Shown: positions 1 to 7,368, numbered from the stretch's first letter. The stretch is 10,253 nucleotides of DNA from Chitinophagales bacterium (GCA_013298445.1 JAAFHQ010000145.1:1-10253), one strand, 5' to 3'. Numbers and translations are program-made. Notes: a model not told the origin generated them from the sequence alone.

Positions 1-1763
1 ATTCCAGGCACCAATGAACAAATGCCCCGAACGATCATGTCGATTTTTACGCCCGCCCGGCTGGCTTCGTACAATTTTTCAATCATAGGGCGGTCCTGGA
101 TGCTGTTGATTTTGATGATGATCCGGGCAGTTTTTCCTTTTTTGGCTTGGGCGATCTCGTAATCGATTAACTTTTCTATGCCAGAACGCAGATTGAATTG
201 GCCGACCAAAAAATGTTTAAACTCTTGCTGGGGCACCTTTACCGTTTCCAGGTAAGTGAAAATCCGGGCTACTTCAGAAGTAAGGCGGGTATCTTTGGTG
301 AACAGGCCAAAATCGCTGTACACTTTGGCCGTGTCTTCATGAAAATTTCCAGTTGATAAATAGGAATAAAACGCTGGTCCACTGCTTTCCATTCGCCGCA
401 CCAGGGCCAATTTGGCGTGTACTTTTACACCTGGGAAACTATAATGCACATGGACTCCAGCTTTTTTCAACTTTTCGCCCCAGCCCAAGTTGGCTTCTTC
501 GTCAAATCGAGCTTTTACCTCAATAAAAATCGAAACCTGCTTGCCATTTTCCACCGCATCCATCAAAGCTTGCAGGATTTGGGAGTTTTTGGCCACGCGG
601 TATTGCGTCAATTTGATGTGTGTGACCAGTGGGTCTTTGGCTGCATCTTCAAAAAAACGAATGACGGCCGCATAAGATTGGTAGGGGAAATTGAGGAGTC
701 GGTCCTTTTCACTGATTTTTCCAAAAAGATCCTGATCTGGATCCTCGAGCAACTTACACTCCATAGTGGGTAAAACCGGGTTTTTTAAATGGTTCATCCC
801 AAAATCTGGAAACTTGAAAAAGTCGAAGTTATTGTGGTAGCGACCTTCACGCAGGGTGTCGTATTTTTCCAAGGCGAATACTTCTTTGAGTACATCGAGC
901 ATGGACAATGGTATCTGCCGATCGTAAACAAAACGGGAAGTAGAACCCACCTGGCGTTTGTTGAGGCTACTGCGGATTTTTTGTACCAAATCTCCCGAGA
1001 ATTCATCATCGATGTACAATTCGGCATCCCGGGTCAACTTAATCGAAAAGGTATCTTCTATCGCATAACCCGGAAACATCCAGGATACACTGTGCCGTAC
1101 GATGTCGTCAAGCAGGATCATATCGTGTCGGCCTGGTGCCGAAGCGGGCAGATTGATGAAGCGAGGCAATTGATCTGAAGGCATTTTTACCAGGGCGTAC
1201 TCGTCGGGCGCATCAGGATTTTCAATGGGTTTGAGCCAAAGGGTCAGGTACAGGGCCGCATTGTTCAAAAAAGGACGAATGCGTTTTTGGTGCAACAACA
1301 CCGGCTGTACGTAGGGCAACATGTTGTCTTTAAAATAGGCTTCGACAAACTGTTGTTGCTCCTCGTTAAGGTCCAAACGGCGACGCAGGAAAATTTTATG
1401 GTCTTTCAACTCGGGGATGATCATCTGGTCAAAAACCATGCTGAAAACCTCCTGTTGTAAGTTAACGATGCGCCGAATTTCCTTGATGGCTGATTTAGGG
1501 TCGTACTCCAGCTCTTGTTTGGTGCTTTTGCCCACCCGAGCCAGGTGCCGGTGATAGGCCATCCTGACTTTAAAATATTCATCAAGGTTTGAGGAATAGA
1601 TGGCCAGGAACTTCAGGCGTTCAAATAAGGGCACACTGGGGTCCATCGCCTCCTGCAAAACACGGTAATTGAACGAAAGCCAACTGATGTCGCGGTGGAT
1701 ATAAGGCAAACCATCTTTGGTCTCCTGAAAATCTTTGAGTGGTTTTAAGTCGATGCTGGTCAC
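1..1763 (-). CDS. ppk1: Polyphosphate kinase 1, 3' end outside the window
   Basis: Polyphosphate kinase transfers the gamma phosphate of ATP to a growing inorganic polyphosphate chain, reversibly. Reading the minus strand gives one uninterrupted frame. It opens with YIHRDISWLSFNYRVLQEA and FLAIYSSNLDEYFKVR (N domain) and continues through the head domain. It then reaches GVKVHAKLALV, whose His codon at 417-419 matches the autophosphorylated His435 of the E. coli enzyme, followed by STGNFHEDTAKVY. It leaves the window in the C2 domain at GVKIDMIVRGICSLVPG. About 587 residues are present from the chosen start. Roughly the last 100, including the second conserved His region, lie outside. Start: a GTG at 1763 leaves 22 residues before HRDISW, close to family length, and a promoter-like pair lies just upstream. 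The first in-frame ATG is at 1877 and would add 38 residues that resemble translated spacer. The gene is divergent from sppA. Identity is very secure; the start is not. Confidence 0.95.
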   Translation of the reverse strand, partial: MTSIDLKPLKDFQETKDGLPYIHRDISWLSFNYRVLQEAMDPSVPLFERLKFLAIYSSNLDEYFKVRMAYHRHLARVGKSTKQELEYDPKSAIKEIRRIVNLQQEVFSMVFDQMIIPELKDHKIFLRRRLDLNEEQQQFVEAYFKDNMLPYVQPVLLHQKRIRPFLNNAALYLTLWLKPIENPDAPDEYALVKMPSDQLPRFINLPASAPGRHDMILLDDIVRHSVSWMFPGYAIEDTFSIKLTRDAELYIDDEFSGDLVQKIRSSLNKRQVGSTSRFVYDRQIPLSMLDVLKEVFALEKYDTLREGRYHNNFDFFKFPDFGMNHLKNPVLPTMECKLLEDPDQDLFGKISEKDRLLNFPYQSYAAVIRFFEDAAKDPLVTHIKLTQYRVAKNSQILQALMDAVENGKQVSIFIEVKARFDEEANLGWGEKLKKAGVHVHYSFPGVKVHAKLALVRRMESSGPAFYSYLSTGNFHEDTAKVYSDFGLFTKDTRLTSEVARIFTYLETVKVPQQEFKHFLVGQFNLRSGIEKLIDYEIAQAKKGKTARIIIKINSIQDRPMIEKLYEASRAGVKIDMIVRGICSLVPG

Positions 1764-1789
1764 TGCAGGTATTTTGTGTAAGAACGCGG

Positions 1790-1819
1790 TAAAAATAGAA
1801 TTTAATGAGGGATGACCAA
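1790..1819 (-). promoter_or_regulatory. Possible Bacteroidota-type promoter for ppk1
   Basis: On the minus strand a TTG (1819-1817) is followed after 19 nt by TATTTTTA (1797-1790). This matches seven of the eight positions of the Bacteroidota -7 pattern TAnnTTTG, counting the two free ones. It sits about 27 nt upstream of the GTG at 1763 and inside the reading frame opened by the ATG at 1877, so it supports the shorter start. Such short AT-rich words occur often by chance, so this is only a candidate. Confidence 0.3.
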
Positions 1820-1945
1820 CAAAAAGCACTTTAATTAATTGTAAGGAAAGCAATCCATCTTCCCAATTTTGGTGCATTTCATCTAAAAAAAAGCGGCACT
1901 ACGTCCATTTTAGGTATTTTTCCGCAGTTCGTAAAACTTCAAACT

Positions 1946-3727
1946 ATGGGACAATTTTTCAAGATGTTTTTTGCCTCCTGCTTGGGGGTACTTGTGGCTT
2001 TAGGCGTATTGTTTTTTATTGGGATTGGCATCATCACTGCGATTGCCAGCAGCGCCGAAAAAACCGAACCCGTAGGCCCCAACAGTGTGCTTCGGCTCAC
2101 CTTTGATCAGCTTATGCCTGAACTGACCAATAATGTGGAGTCGGCTTCTTTTTCCGACCTCAAAAAAACCAAGGTTTTAAGTACCCATGATGTGGCTGAT
2201 GCCATTCGTCGGGCGGCTGAAGACGACAACATTAAAGGTATCCTTCTGGAACCAGAAATGGCTATGTTTAACGGCTTTGCTTCGGCTCGGACTGTTAGGC
2301 AGGCCATTGAAGATTTTAAGAAAAAAGGCAAGTTTGTAGTCGCCCACGGCAAGTTTTTTACCCGAGGCAGCTATTATGTAGCATCAGTAGCCGATGAAGC
2401 CTACATCAACCCCAGCGGTTATGTAGAAATCAATGGTTTTGCGGTGCAATCGATGTTCTACAAACGGATGTTGGACAACTTGGGCATCAAAATGCAGATT
2501 TATTACGCTGGGAAATTCAAAGGAGCTACTGAGCCCTATCGTTTAGAAAAATTCAGTCCTGAAAACAAACTTCAGTACAAAGAATTTTTGGCTGACTTTT
2601 ACAATGTTTTCCTGAATGATGTAGCCAAAACCCGTAAAAAATCCAGCGCTGAATTGCGCAATGTCATCAATCAAGGTTTGGCGGATAGCCCCGAAAAAGC
2701 AGTACAATACGGCTTGTTTGACAAGGTGATGTACCGCCAGGAGTTGATTGGACAAATCAAGAAAAAACTGGGACTGGATGAAGACGAAGATGTGAAGTTT
2801 GTCAACATCAATCAATACGATCAGGCTCGCCCTGGTAAAAGCAACTACAGCGCCAATAGCAAAATAGCAGTGCTGTATGCCGAAGGAGCAGTGCTGGACG
2901 GAAAAGGCAGCAATGGTTCAATTGGCGACAAACGTTACGTGAAGGCCATCGAAGACATGCTCGATGATGATAAAATAAAAGCCATCGTACTCCGTGTCAA
3001 CTCAGGCGGCGGTAGCGCCCTGGCTTCTGAAAACATCTGGTACGCACTGACCAAAGCAAAAGAAGCAGGCAAACCGCTGGTGGTTTCGATGGGTGACGTG
3101 GCCGCTTCCGGTGGCTACTATATTGCCTGTATGGCAGATTCAATCTACGCCGAGCCCAATACCATTACGGGCTCCATCGGGGTATTCCGTATGATCCCCA
3201 GCATTGAAAAAATGATGGCCAACAAACTGGGTATTACCATGGACTCAGTTAAAACCGGCCCATTTGCCCTCGGCCTCAACGTGATGCAGGACATGTCGCC
3301 AGAGGAAGCTCGCCGGGCTCAAGCTTCCACCGAAGAAATGTACGCACTCTTCCTCAAGCGGGTAGCAGATGGCCGCAAAATGAGCACCGATGCGGTAAAC
3401 GAGATTGCCCAAGGCCGGGTATGGAGTGGGGTAGATGCCCTCAAAATCGGGCTCGTCGATAAAATGGGCGGGCTGGATCAAGCCATCAAGTCTGCTGCTA
3501 AGCTGGCTAAAGTCAAAGATTACCGCACCGTGAGTTACCCCTCTATTAAAGACCCCATCCAGCAATTGGTCGAGGAATTTGTAGGCGAAAGCGGCGATGA
3601 TGAGGCCAAAATGGGTAAAATGGTAAAAAAGGAATTTCCGGAATTGGCGCCGATGTTCGAGTTTTACAGTCAATTGAGGAAGTCGCATGGATTTCAATCG
3701 AGATTGCAGATAGTGGTGCCGTTTTAA
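1946..3727 (+). CDS. sppA: Signal peptide peptidase SppA, 67K type
   Basis: Membrane-anchored serine protease of family S49 that degrades signal peptides left after protein export and helps turn over membrane proteins. The 593-residue product is close to the 618 of E. coli SppA. An N-terminal membrane segment (about residues 8-34) is followed by two tandem S49 domains. The first (about 75-260) carries GKFKGATEPY, where Lys192 aligns with the catalytic base Lys209 of E. coli. The second (about 305-515) carries MGDVAASGGYY, where Ser388 aligns with catalytic Ser409, and ITGSIGVF follows. The family motif VNSPGGS reads VNSGGGS here (residues 351-357), a Pro-to-Gly change near the oxyanion region. 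The C terminus (GFQSRLQIVVPF) looks complete. The start is ATG at 1946, directly before the hydrophobic segment. The gene is divergent from ppk1; no functional link is implied. Confidence 0.96.
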   Translation: MGQFFKMFFASCLGVLVALGVLFFIGIGIITAIASSAEKTEPVGPNSVLRLTFDQLMPELTNNVESASFSDLKKTKVLSTHDVADAIRRAAEDDNIKGILLEPEMAMFNGFASARTVRQAIEDFKKKGKFVVAHGKFFTRGSYYVASVADEAYINPSGYVEINGFAVQSMFYKRMLDNLGIKMQIYYAGKFKGATEPYRLEKFSPENKLQYKEFLADFYNVFLNDVAKTRKKSSAELRNVINQGLADSPEKAVQYGLFDKVMYRQELIGQIKKKLGLDEDEDVKFVNINQYDQARPGKSNYSANSKIAVLYAEGAVLDGKGSNGSIGDKRYVKAIEDMLDDDKIKAIVLRVNSGGGSALASENIWYALTKAKEAGKPLVVSMGDVAASGGYYIACMADSIYAEPNTITGSIGVFRMIPSIEKMMANKLGITMDSVKTGPFALGLNVMQDMSPEEARRAQASTEEMYALFLKRVADGRKMSTDAVNEIAQGRVWSGVDALKIGLVDKMGGLDQAIKSAAKLAKVKDYRTVSYPSIKDPIQQLVEEFVGESGDDEAKMGKMVKKEFPELAPMFEFYSQLRKSHGFQSRLQIVVPF

Positions 3728-3745
3728 AAAACACAAAGGGCATTT

Positions 3746-3845
3746 TTTATCACAGAGGAAACACAAAGGGCCACAGAGGACACAAAGTTAGACGTAGACA
3801 ACGCTTTGTGTCCTCTGTGGCCCTTTGTGTTTCCTCTGTGATAAA
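3746..3845. repeat. Perfect 42-bp inverted repeat built from CACAGAGG/CACAAAGG words
   Basis: The left arm (3746-3787) and right arm (3804-3845) are exact reverse complements over 42 bp, around a 16-nt loop (3788-3803). The arms alternate the words CACAGAGG and ACACAAAGG. An extra direct copy of AAACACAAAGGG lies outside the left arm at 3729-3740 and again inside it at 3759-3770. The structure starts 18 nt behind the sppA stop codon. It could act as a strong RNA hairpin limiting read-through. There is no U-tract directly after it, but T-rich and A-rich flanks are present. CACAGAG-type dispersed repeats are known between genes of many bacteria; membership of that group is inference. Confidence 0.9.
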
Positions 3846-3967
3846 TATGTCGCTTTGGCAACGCAGTTTAAAAAATTGTGCTCCTAAATGTTTTTTGCGT
3901 TTGAGTACTTGAAACTCCCCGAAGAAACCGTTTCTTTAAGCATCCAAATCCTCAAACCAAATCAACC

Positions 3968-4660
3968 ATGCAGATCACCTACTACGGCCAATCCTGTTTT
4001 TTGGTCGAAACTGTGGGCAAAAAACTACTTTTTGACCCCTTCATTTCTCCTAATCCACTGCAAGCCGATCAGGCCGCAGCTATTGTCAACAGCATTCAAG
4101 CCGATTACATCCTGCTCACCCACGGTCACGGAGATCACGTGGCCGATGCCGAAGCGATTGCCAAACGTTGTGACGCCACCATTGTTTCCAACTACGAAAT
4201 CGTTTCCTACTACCAGGCCAAGGGCATCAAAGGCCATCCAATGAACCTGGGCGGCAGCTGGAATTTTGATTTTGGTAAACTTAAAATCGTCAACGCGGTG
4301 CATTCCAGCGTATTGCCCGATGGTACCTATGCCGGGAATCCCGGTGGCTTTGTGATTTCCAATGCTGAAGGAACCTTCTACCACGCCGGGGATACGGCCC
4401 TCACCTGGGACATGAAACTACTCCCGATGATTTGCCCAAAGCTGGATTTTGCCATCCTTCCCATTGGCGATAATTTTACGATGGGTATCGACGATGCCGT
4501 CCTCGCTTCCGACTTCATCGACTGCAACAAAATCATCGGCTGCCACTACGATACTTTCGGTTACATTAAAATCGATCATGCTTCCGCACAAAAAGCTTTT
4601 GCTGCTAAAGGAAAAGAGTTAATTTTGCTGCCGCTTAATGAAAGCACTATTTTGGGTTGA
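3968..4660 (+). CDS. Metal-dependent hydrolase, UPF0173 / metallo-beta-lactamase fold
   Basis: Soluble 230-residue protein of the metallo-beta-lactamase superfamily, in the UPF0173 group (YtkL-like), whose natural substrate is not established. The metal-binding pattern is complete. HGHGDH at residues 52-57 follows the strand YILLT. His112 lies in NAVHSS, Asp142 in YHAGDTALT and His193 in GCHYDTFG. The opening ITYYGQSCFLVET and LLFDPF match the first strands of the family, although the usual GH after the first strand reads GQ here. There is no signal peptide, so it is probably cytoplasmic. ATG 3968 is chosen because it places the first beta strand at the N terminus. It is preceded by about 120 nt of unassigned sequence behind the 42-bp inverted repeat. 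It is followed without a gap by a hairpin-rich spacer before parA. No partner is evident from the context. Confidence 0.92.
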   Translation: MQITYYGQSCFLVETVGKKLLFDPFISPNPLQADQAAAIVNSIQADYILLTHGHGDHVADAEAIAKRCDATIVSNYEIVSYYQAKGIKGHPMNLGGSWNFDFGKLKIVNAVHSSVLPDGTYAGNPGGFVISNAEGTFYHAGDTALTWDMKLLPMICPKLDFAILPIGDNFTMGIDDAVLASDFIDCNKIIGCHYDTFGYIKIDHASAQKAFAAKGKELILLPLNESTILG

Positions 4661-4742
4661 GAAGATGAGGAGTTGAGAAGTTGAGGCTGCCGCTGCGGTA
4701 GCTTATCTTCTCAACTTCTCAACTTCTCAACTCCTCAACTTC
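4661..4742. repeat. TTGAGAAG word repeat forming a nested long hairpin before parA
   Basis: The left arm 4661-4685 and right arm 4718-4742 are reverse complements over 25 bp with one mismatch. Between them GCTGCCGC (4686-4693) can pair with GCGGTAGC (4695-4702) with one G-T wobble, giving a second inner hairpin. The right arm is part of a short tandem array of CTTCTCAA (three exact copies at 4707-4730, then CTCCTCAA). The structure begins at the base after the hydrolase stop codon and ends 6 nt before the parA ATG, so it fills the whole spacer. It may end the upstream transcript or affect parA translation; either is inference. Confidence 0.85.
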
Positions 4743-4748
4743 ATTTTT

Positions 4749-5555
4749 ATGGGAAAAGTAATCACCATTGCCAATCAAAAAGGTGGAGTGGGTAAAACCA
4801 CCACCGCCATCAACCTGGCGGCAAGTTTGGCTATTTTAGAAAAAAAGGTTCTGCTGATCGACTCCGACCCGCAGGCCAACGCCTCCTCGGGGGTGGGAAT
4901 ATTGCCAGGTGAAGCCGAAGCCTCCCTCTACGATTGTTTGATCAATGGTATGGATCCCATGGACGCCATATATGAAACCGATACCCCCAATTTACACCTC
5001 TTACCTTCCGACATCAACCTGGTTGGTGCAGAGATTGAATTGGTGGGCCGGCCCAATCGGGAGTTTTTTATGAAAAACGTGGTGGAAAAACTCCGCGAAT
5101 ACTACGATTACATCTTCATCGATTGTTTGCCTTCCCTGGGAATGGTTACCGTCAACGCGCTTTGCGCTGGAGATTCGGTTTTGATTCCGGTGCAGTGTGA
5201 GTTTTTTGCGCTGGAGGGTCTGGCCAAATTGCAAGACAGCATTAATCTAGTTAAACGTACGCTGAATCCTAACTTGGCGATCGAAGGCATTGTGTTGACC
5301 ATGTACGATCCCCGCTTGCGTTTGGCCAATGTGGTGGTTAAAGAGGTGAAAGACATCTTCAAGGATCGGGTTTTTGATACCATCATCCACCGCAACGCCC
5401 GGATAGGTGAAGCACCCAATATGCATATGCCCGTAGTACTGCTCAATGCTGGCAGCAAAGGGGCCATCAATTACCTCAACCTCGCCCAGGAATTCCTGGT
5501 GCGCAATGGTGATTTGAGTGTGAGCAAAACGATTAACGAACCCGTAGCGGATTAA
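4749..5555 (+). CDS. parA: Chromosome-partitioning ATPase ParA (Soj)
   Basis: Deviant Walker-type ATPase. ATP-bound dimers coat the nucleoid, and ParB-stimulated hydrolysis drives separation of the origin regions. In this 268-residue protein KGGVGKTT (residues 11-18) has both the signature Lys11 and the P-loop Lys16. LLIDSDPQAN (35-44) is the A' motif, with Asp38 and Asp40. YIFIDCLPSLG (121-131) is the Walker B region, reading DCLP where many homologues have DCPP or DCSP. PVQCEFFALEGL (147-158) is also typical. The short N terminus without a DNA-binding helix-turn-helix marks the chromosomal Soj type rather than the longer plasmid type. ATG 4749 places the P-loop strand directly at the N terminus. 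parB follows after 12 nt, so the two genes almost certainly form one operon. Confidence 0.96.
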   Translation: MGKVITIANQKGGVGKTTTAINLAASLAILEKKVLLIDSDPQANASSGVGILPGEAEASLYDCLINGMDPMDAIYETDTPNLHLLPSDINLVGAEIELVGRPNREFFMKNVVEKLREYYDYIFIDCLPSLGMVTVNALCAGDSVLIPVQCEFFALEGLAKLQDSINLVKRTLNPNLAIEGIVLTMYDPRLRLANVVVKEVKDIFKDRVFDTIIHRNARIGEAPNMHMPVVLLNAGSKGAINYLNLAQEFLVRNGDLSVSKTINEPVAD

Positions 5556-5567
5556 TGAATTAAGAAC

Positions 5568-6500
5568 ATGGCTAAGAAAGTAGTTCGGAGCGAAGTAGGC
5601 AAAAAGGTTACTCGGCATGATCTCGGTGCAGGTTTGCGAGCGGTATTCAATGCTGACAACTTAAGTGAGGCAATAGCAGAGGATCAAGAGGCAGTGGTAA
5701 AGGAATTGTCCAATCATTTTTTAATGATTCCGATTGAACACATTGAGCGCAATCGGGACCAACCACGCACTCATTTTTCAGAAAGCGAATTGAATGAATT
5801 GGCTGAATCGATTAAAGTGCACGGGTTAATTCAGCCGATTACAGTTCGATATTTGGAGCCCCACAAATACCAGATTATTGCCGGAGAGCGTCGCTTTAGG
5901 GCTTCACAAATTGCCGGATTGACCAACATTCCTGCATTTATCCGCACGGCTAATGATACCGAGTTGTTGGAAATGGCCCTGTTGGAAAACATTCAACGAC
6001 AGGATTTAAACCCAATCGAAGTTGCTACTTCCTACTCTCGATTGATAGAAGAATTTAACTTGACCCAGGAGCAGCTCTCGGAAAGGATGGGTAAAATTGA
6101 TCGGACAACTATCGCCAATTATATCCGATTGAATAAATTAGAAGAACCGATCAAAGATGCTTTGCGGCATGGCGTGATTTCCTTTGGGCATGGCCGCGTT
6201 CTTGCTGGAGTAGATACCTATGCTACTCGAATGTCGCTGTTTAAAAAAACGGTTGAGGATGGCTTGTCTGTTCGGGCCTTGGAAGATTTAAGAAAATTTT
6301 TAGAGGCTCCTAAAGGCAGTAAAACTGCTACTAAATTGGGAGAAGACTATCAGACAGTCGAGAAACAATTCCAGGAATTTTTTGGCGTCAAAAAACTCCA
6401 ACTGAAAGTTAACGCCGAAGGCAAAGGCCAAATCGTCATTCCTTTTGCCAACACCAAAGCATTAAACGAATTGCTAGACCGTTTAGAGGAAAACCATTAA
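5568..6500 (+). CDS. parB: ParB/Spo0J CTP-dependent centromere-binding protein
   Basis: Binds parS near the origin, slides along DNA as a CTP-gated clamp and stimulates ParA. In this 310-residue protein HGLIQPITVR (residues 85-94) and GERRFRAS (106-113) form the ParB/sulfiredoxin-type CTP-binding domain. ENIQRQDLNPIE (140-151) follows, and a helix-turn-helix region lies at about 165-191 (LTQEQLSERMG and TTIANYIRL). The C terminus ends in LNELLDRLEE, a leucine-rich dimerisation segment. The N-terminal ParA-contact motif, usually close to GLGRGLGALL, is degenerate here (HDLGAGLRAVF, residues 18-28). It lies behind a basic stretch MAKKVVRSEVGKKVTRH that could still supply the positive residues needed to trigger ParA. 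No canonical parS palindrome was seen in the window. It is co-transcribed with parA by position. Confidence 0.96.
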   Translation: MAKKVVRSEVGKKVTRHDLGAGLRAVFNADNLSEAIAEDQEAVVKELSNHFLMIPIEHIERNRDQPRTHFSESELNELAESIKVHGLIQPITVRYLEPHKYQIIAGERRFRASQIAGLTNIPAFIRTANDTELLEMALLENIQRQDLNPIEVATSYSRLIEEFNLTQEQLSERMGKIDRTTIANYIRLNKLEEPIKDALRHGVISFGHGRVLAGVDTYATRMSLFKKTVEDGLSVRALEDLRKFLEAPKGSKTATKLGEDYQTVEKQFQEFFGVKKLQLKVNAEGKGQIVIPFANTKALNELLDRLEENH

Positions 6501-6546
6501 CATTTCCACAAGAAGCATTTTGGCCTTTTGCCTACTCTTAATAGTG

Positions 6547-6660
6547 GGGCAAAAATAAGTGCTCATTTTTCCTGAGCCAGAGGGTTAGATAAGGCACTTA
6601 AAATGAAACGTTTACTTATCTAATCCTCTGGCAAAATGAGTACTTATTTTTTTATTGCCC
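6547..6660. repeat. Long imperfect inverted repeat between parB and the DUF5683 gene
   Basis: The left arm 6547-6593 and the right arm 6615-6660 are reverse complements over about 46 bp, interrupted by two small length differences. Shared blocks are GGGCAA, AAATAAGT-CTCATTTT (one internal change) and GCCAGAGG-TTAGATAAG. The 21-nt loop is 6594-6614. The structure starts 46 nt behind the parB stop codon and its last base is 2 nt before the ATG at 6662. It could be a transcription end for parAB or a small non-autonomous element. The two arms differ at several places, so they have diverged, unlike the perfect repeat behind sppA. Confidence 0.8.
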
Positions 6661-6682
6661 TATGCTACAAACTGACTGTATT

Positions 6683-7279
6683 ATGAAGGCTTTGTTCATT
6701 GTGGTATTGCTTGTATTTTCTTGTTCTCTTTTTGCTCAACAAAAGGATACTCTCCCTGCGGCAACTGCTCCGCAGGAAAAAGTGCAAATGATTTTTATGG
6801 ACAGTGTGAAACTGGCCCGTAAAAACCGCCTGCCTGTGCCGAAAAAAGCACTGCTCTATTCTTTGGTTTTACCCGGTTCTGGTCAAGTTTACAATGGGCG
6901 TTGGTGGAAGGCGCCGATTGCAGTGGGGGCGATTGGAGGTATGGTTTATGTGTTTACCTCCAATAATGACCTGTATAGGCGCCTAAAAACGGCCTTGGAA
7001 TTGGAGTTACAAGACCAAATGCATGAATTTAGTTCACTCAACCTGGGGGAAAATGGCCTGCGTGCGAACCGCGACTCTTACGATAAAAACCGTCAGGCAT
7101 CACTTGCTGGCATAGTAGCTGTTTATGGTTTAGTGGCCATCGAAGCTTTTGTAGATGCCCATCTGCAAAATTTTGACATCAGTGAGGATTTAAGTTGGCG
7201 AATAAAGCCTACCTTTCAAACTGATCCCCGCTCAGGAATGAGCGGCCCCGGGATCGGAATTGTATTTTCTGTAAGATAA
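6683..7279 (+). CDS. Exported DUF5683-domain protein
   Basis: Protein of unknown function with a DUF5683 domain, a family seen mostly in Bacteroidota and commonly coded beside parAB. From ATG 6683 it has 198 residues. The first 18 (MKALFIVVLLVFSCSLFA, cleavage expected before QQ) form a signal peptide. The domain begins at about residue 58 with KKALLYSLVLPGSGQVYNGR and WWKAPI. A hydrophobic segment (VGAIGGMVYVF), a central polar part and a second hydrophobic segment (LAGIVAVYGLVAIEAFVDAHL) follow. It ends in FDISEDLSWRIKP, the usual family ending. This suggests an envelope protein with two membrane segments. An ATG seven codons upstream (6662) is in frame, but it puts a polar stretch before the signal peptide and abuts the inverted repeat, so 6683 is preferred. 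The domain call is fairly sure; the role is not known. Confidence 0.88.
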   Translation: MKALFIVVLLVFSCSLFAQQKDTLPAATAPQEKVQMIFMDSVKLARKNRLPVPKKALLYSLVLPGSGQVYNGRWWKAPIAVGAIGGMVYVFTSNNDLYRRLKTALELELQDQMHEFSSLNLGENGLRANRDSYDKNRQASLAGIVAVYGLVAIEAFVDAHLQNFDISEDLSWRIKPTFQTDPRSGMSGPGIGIVFSVR

Positions 7280-7282
7280 TTT

Positions 7283-7363
7283 TAATGTGATAGGATGTTG
7301 TTGTGCTAATTTGCTAATAATGTCTATATTAGCAAATCTGAATATTGTCACATTAGTACATCC
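7283..7363. repeat. Nested inverted repeat between the DUF5683 and patatin genes
   Basis: The inner stem ATTTGCTAATA (7309-7319) pairs exactly with TATTAGCAAAT (7327-7337) across a 7-nt loop. The outer words TAATGTGA (7283-7290) and TCACATTA (7348-7355) also pair exactly, and GGATGT (7293-7298) can pair with ACATCC (7358-7363) as an alternative. The words GCTAAT and TTAGC recur. It begins 3 nt behind the DUF5683 stop codon and ends 5 nt before the patatin ATG, filling the spacer. It may terminate the upstream transcript or influence the next start; no direct evidence separates these. Confidence 0.75.
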
Positions 7364-7368
7364 AATTG

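Noticed and set aside
417..1178. Plus-strand open frames at 417-773 and 789-1178
   Set aside because: They lie antisense inside ppk1, which has an uninterrupted and clearly recognisable frame; no family features are seen in them.
3245..3766. Minus-strand frame of 173 codons
   Set aside because: It is antisense to the sppA 3' end and runs into the inverted repeat; its product resembles no family.
3746..3845. Ordinary rho-independent terminator
   Set aside because: Arms of 42 bp made of repeated words, modest GC content and no T run directly after the stem do not fit the usual form, although a terminating effect is possible.
3888..4244. Plus-strand frame of 118 codons overlapping the hydrolase start
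   Set aside because: It is out of frame with the metallo-hydrolase, rich in Pro/Thr/Ser as shadow frames are, and lacks any motif.
4749..6500. A parS site in or near parAB
   Set aside because: No palindrome close to TGTTTCACGTGAAACA was found by eye here or elsewhere in the window.
7366..7368. TTG start codon for the patatin gene
   Set aside because: An ATG follows directly at 7369 and gives the same frame; a TTG just before it is unnecessary.
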